The notes beneath the pieces were generated by a model, which was not told the origin of the DNA, made no database searches, and worked only from the letters and a program-made list of their open reading frames with translations. Shown piece by piece: positions 4,679 through 5,517 of a DNA stretch of 5,517 nt (the stretch's first letter is position 1; every line of letters begins with the position of its first letter). Position numbers and translations under genes: made by a program. Source of the DNA: an uncultured Eubacteriales bacterium (GTDB taxonomy: Bacteria > Bacillota_A > Clostridia > Christensenellales > Aristaeellaceae); the NCBI GenBank assembly GCA_944333375.1, contig CALVKX010000137.1, positions 1 through 5,517 of the forward strand, written 5' to 3'.

Positions 4679-5517
4679 ATGCCGGTTTCGGTGGCCCGTC
4701 ACGCGGGCTTTTGCATGGGCGTCAAGCGTGCGGTAGACGGCGCAGTCCAGGCCGCGGAGCGGGGCAAGCCGATCGTCTCCTTCGGCGAGCTGGCCCACAA
4801 TCCCGAGGTCATTGAGCGGCTCAATGCCATGGGCATATCCGTTATCCATGAAACCGCGCAGGCGCGCGGCAAGGTTGTGCTCATCCGAAGCCATGGCGTC
4901 GCGCCTGAGATCACGCGGGCGCTGCAGGAGGTGGCCGAGGAGGTCATCGACCTGACCTGTCCCTTCGTGGCGCGGTTGCATGAGGTGGTGGCTCGGTATA
5001 GCGCGGGCGGCCTGCCGGTAATTTTGGTGGGTCAGGCTGACCATCCCGAGGTCGCCGGCACGATCGGCTATGTGCAGGGGCAGGTGTACACGGTGCACGA
5101 TCCCCAGCAGGCCGCGGCCTTGCCCGAAATGGAACGGGCGCTTGCCGTATCGCAGACCACGTTTCCCCACGAGCGATGGGAGGCCATCCTGCCCGTCCTG
5201 CGCACGCGCGTGCGCGAGCTGACTGTTCAGGACACCATCTGCACGGCCACGGCCCTGCGACAGAGCGAGGCCAGGGAGCTGGCGGCGAAGGTGGACGCGA
5301 TGCTTGTGGTGGGCGGGCTGGAAAGCGCCAATACCCGCAAGCTTTACGAGACATGCAAAAGCATTTGCGGGCGAACCCTTTTGGTAGAGCGTGCGGCGGA
5401 TATTCCGCCGGGCTTTGCAGATATCCATTCGGAATCCATTGGAATTACCGCCGGCGCGAGCACGCCGGATTGGTCACTTAAGGAGGTTGTCACACGCATG
5501 ACTGACAAGGAACAATT
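4679..5517 (+). CDS. ispH: 4-hydroxy-3-methylbut-2-enyl diphosphate reductase (IspH), 3' end outside window; possible fusion to ribosomal protein S1
   Basis: At least 279 residues are encoded up to the right edge. IspH reduces HMBPP to IPP and DMAPP, the last step of the MEP pathway, with an iron-sulfur cluster. All three cluster cysteines are present: C12 in GFCMGV, C94 in LTCPFV and C188 in DTICTAT. Substrate-pocket residues also appear: H40 in ELAHNP, H122 in DHPEV, SQTTF (159-163), S216 and N218 in ESANT (the usual NSSNT is altered), and S261 in GASTPDW. The start has AGGAGG 8 nt upstream. IspH normally ends soon after the GAS.P.W segment; here the frame continues through an in-frame ATG (5498) preceded by AAGGAGG and stays open. 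In many clostridia IspH is fused to ribosomal protein S1, which would fit, but S1 itself lies outside the window. Confidence 0.95.
   Translation, partial: MPVSVARHAGFCMGVKRAVDGAVQAAERGKPIVSFGELAHNPEVIERLNAMGISVIHETAQARGKVVLIRSHGVAPEITRALQEVAEEVIDLTCPFVARLHEVVARYSAGGLPVILVGQADHPEVAGTIGYVQGQVYTVHDPQQAAALPEMERALAVSQTTFPHERWEAILPVLRTRVRELTVQDTICTATALRQSEARELAAKVDAMLVVGGLESANTRKLYETCKSICGRTLLVERAADIPPGFADIHSESIGITAGASTPDWSLKEVVTRMTDKEQ
5480..5500 (+). promoter_or_regulatory. Internal Shine-Dalgarno and in-frame ATG at the end of the IspH domain
   Basis: AAGGAGG (5480-5486) lies 11 nt before ATG (5498-5500), which is codon 274 of the ispH frame. The 11-nt spacing equals that of the HutP-family gene. 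It could allow separate initiation of a downstream domain. However, AAGGAG also encodes Lys-Glu at a place where IspH often has Lys-Glu-Val, so the match may be a codon coincidence. Confidence 0.3.

Overview
The window looks like a chromosomal piece of a high-GC member of the Firmicutes, most likely a Clostridia-type anaerobe. The reasons are strong AGGAGG-type ribosome binding sites, sigma-A (sigma-70 type) promoters, a clostridial-style HutP-family protein, and the cmk - plsC - ispH gene order. The organism is an inference from gene content, not a match to a named species.

Left block (1 to about 1200, minus strand): a two-gene operon. A good promoter (1176-1204) drives a 107-aa MazG-like NTP pyrophosphohydrolase (819-1142). 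Next comes a protein with an N-terminal PD-(D/E)XK/Vsr/DUF559-type nuclease-like domain followed by about four membrane segments; it runs off the left edge. Its best ribosome binding site and ATG (806) are not in the frame of the long coding stretch, so there is a 1-nt frame conflict at an A4 run (780-783). Between this operon and the next gene (1190-1331) lie a dyad centred on the -35 box, a larger nested inverted repeat, and a doubtful 33-codon ORF.

Middle block (1412-2458, plus strand): a two-domain NadR, with an NMN adenylyltransferase half and a nicotinamide-riboside kinase half. It lacks the N-terminal repressor HTH found in the enterobacterial protein.

Non-coding block (2459-2832): a perfect consensus promoter (TTGACA-17-TATAAT) starts a roughly 220-nt structured RNA that ends in a strong intrinsic terminator. 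A second, extended -10 promoter follows, just before the next gene. The RNA folds as a long rod with paired ends, like 6S RNA. Its first nucleotides could instead pair with the 3' arm of the terminator, as an antiterminator would. I cannot assign it to a family from sequence reading alone; it is the most interesting object in the window.

Right block (2833-5517, plus strand): a HutP-family (RNA-binding antiterminator family) protein, then a fused cytidylate kinase-lysophosphatidate acyltransferase (Cmk-PlsC), then IspH of the MEP isoprenoid pathway. IspH is still open at the right edge, with an internal Shine-Dalgarno and in-frame ATG near its usual C-terminus; this fits the IspH-ribosomal S1 fusion known in clostridia. 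The block joins CTP/dCTP precursor supply, phosphatidate synthesis, isoprenoid precursor synthesis and possibly translation, headed by a probable RNA-level regulator.
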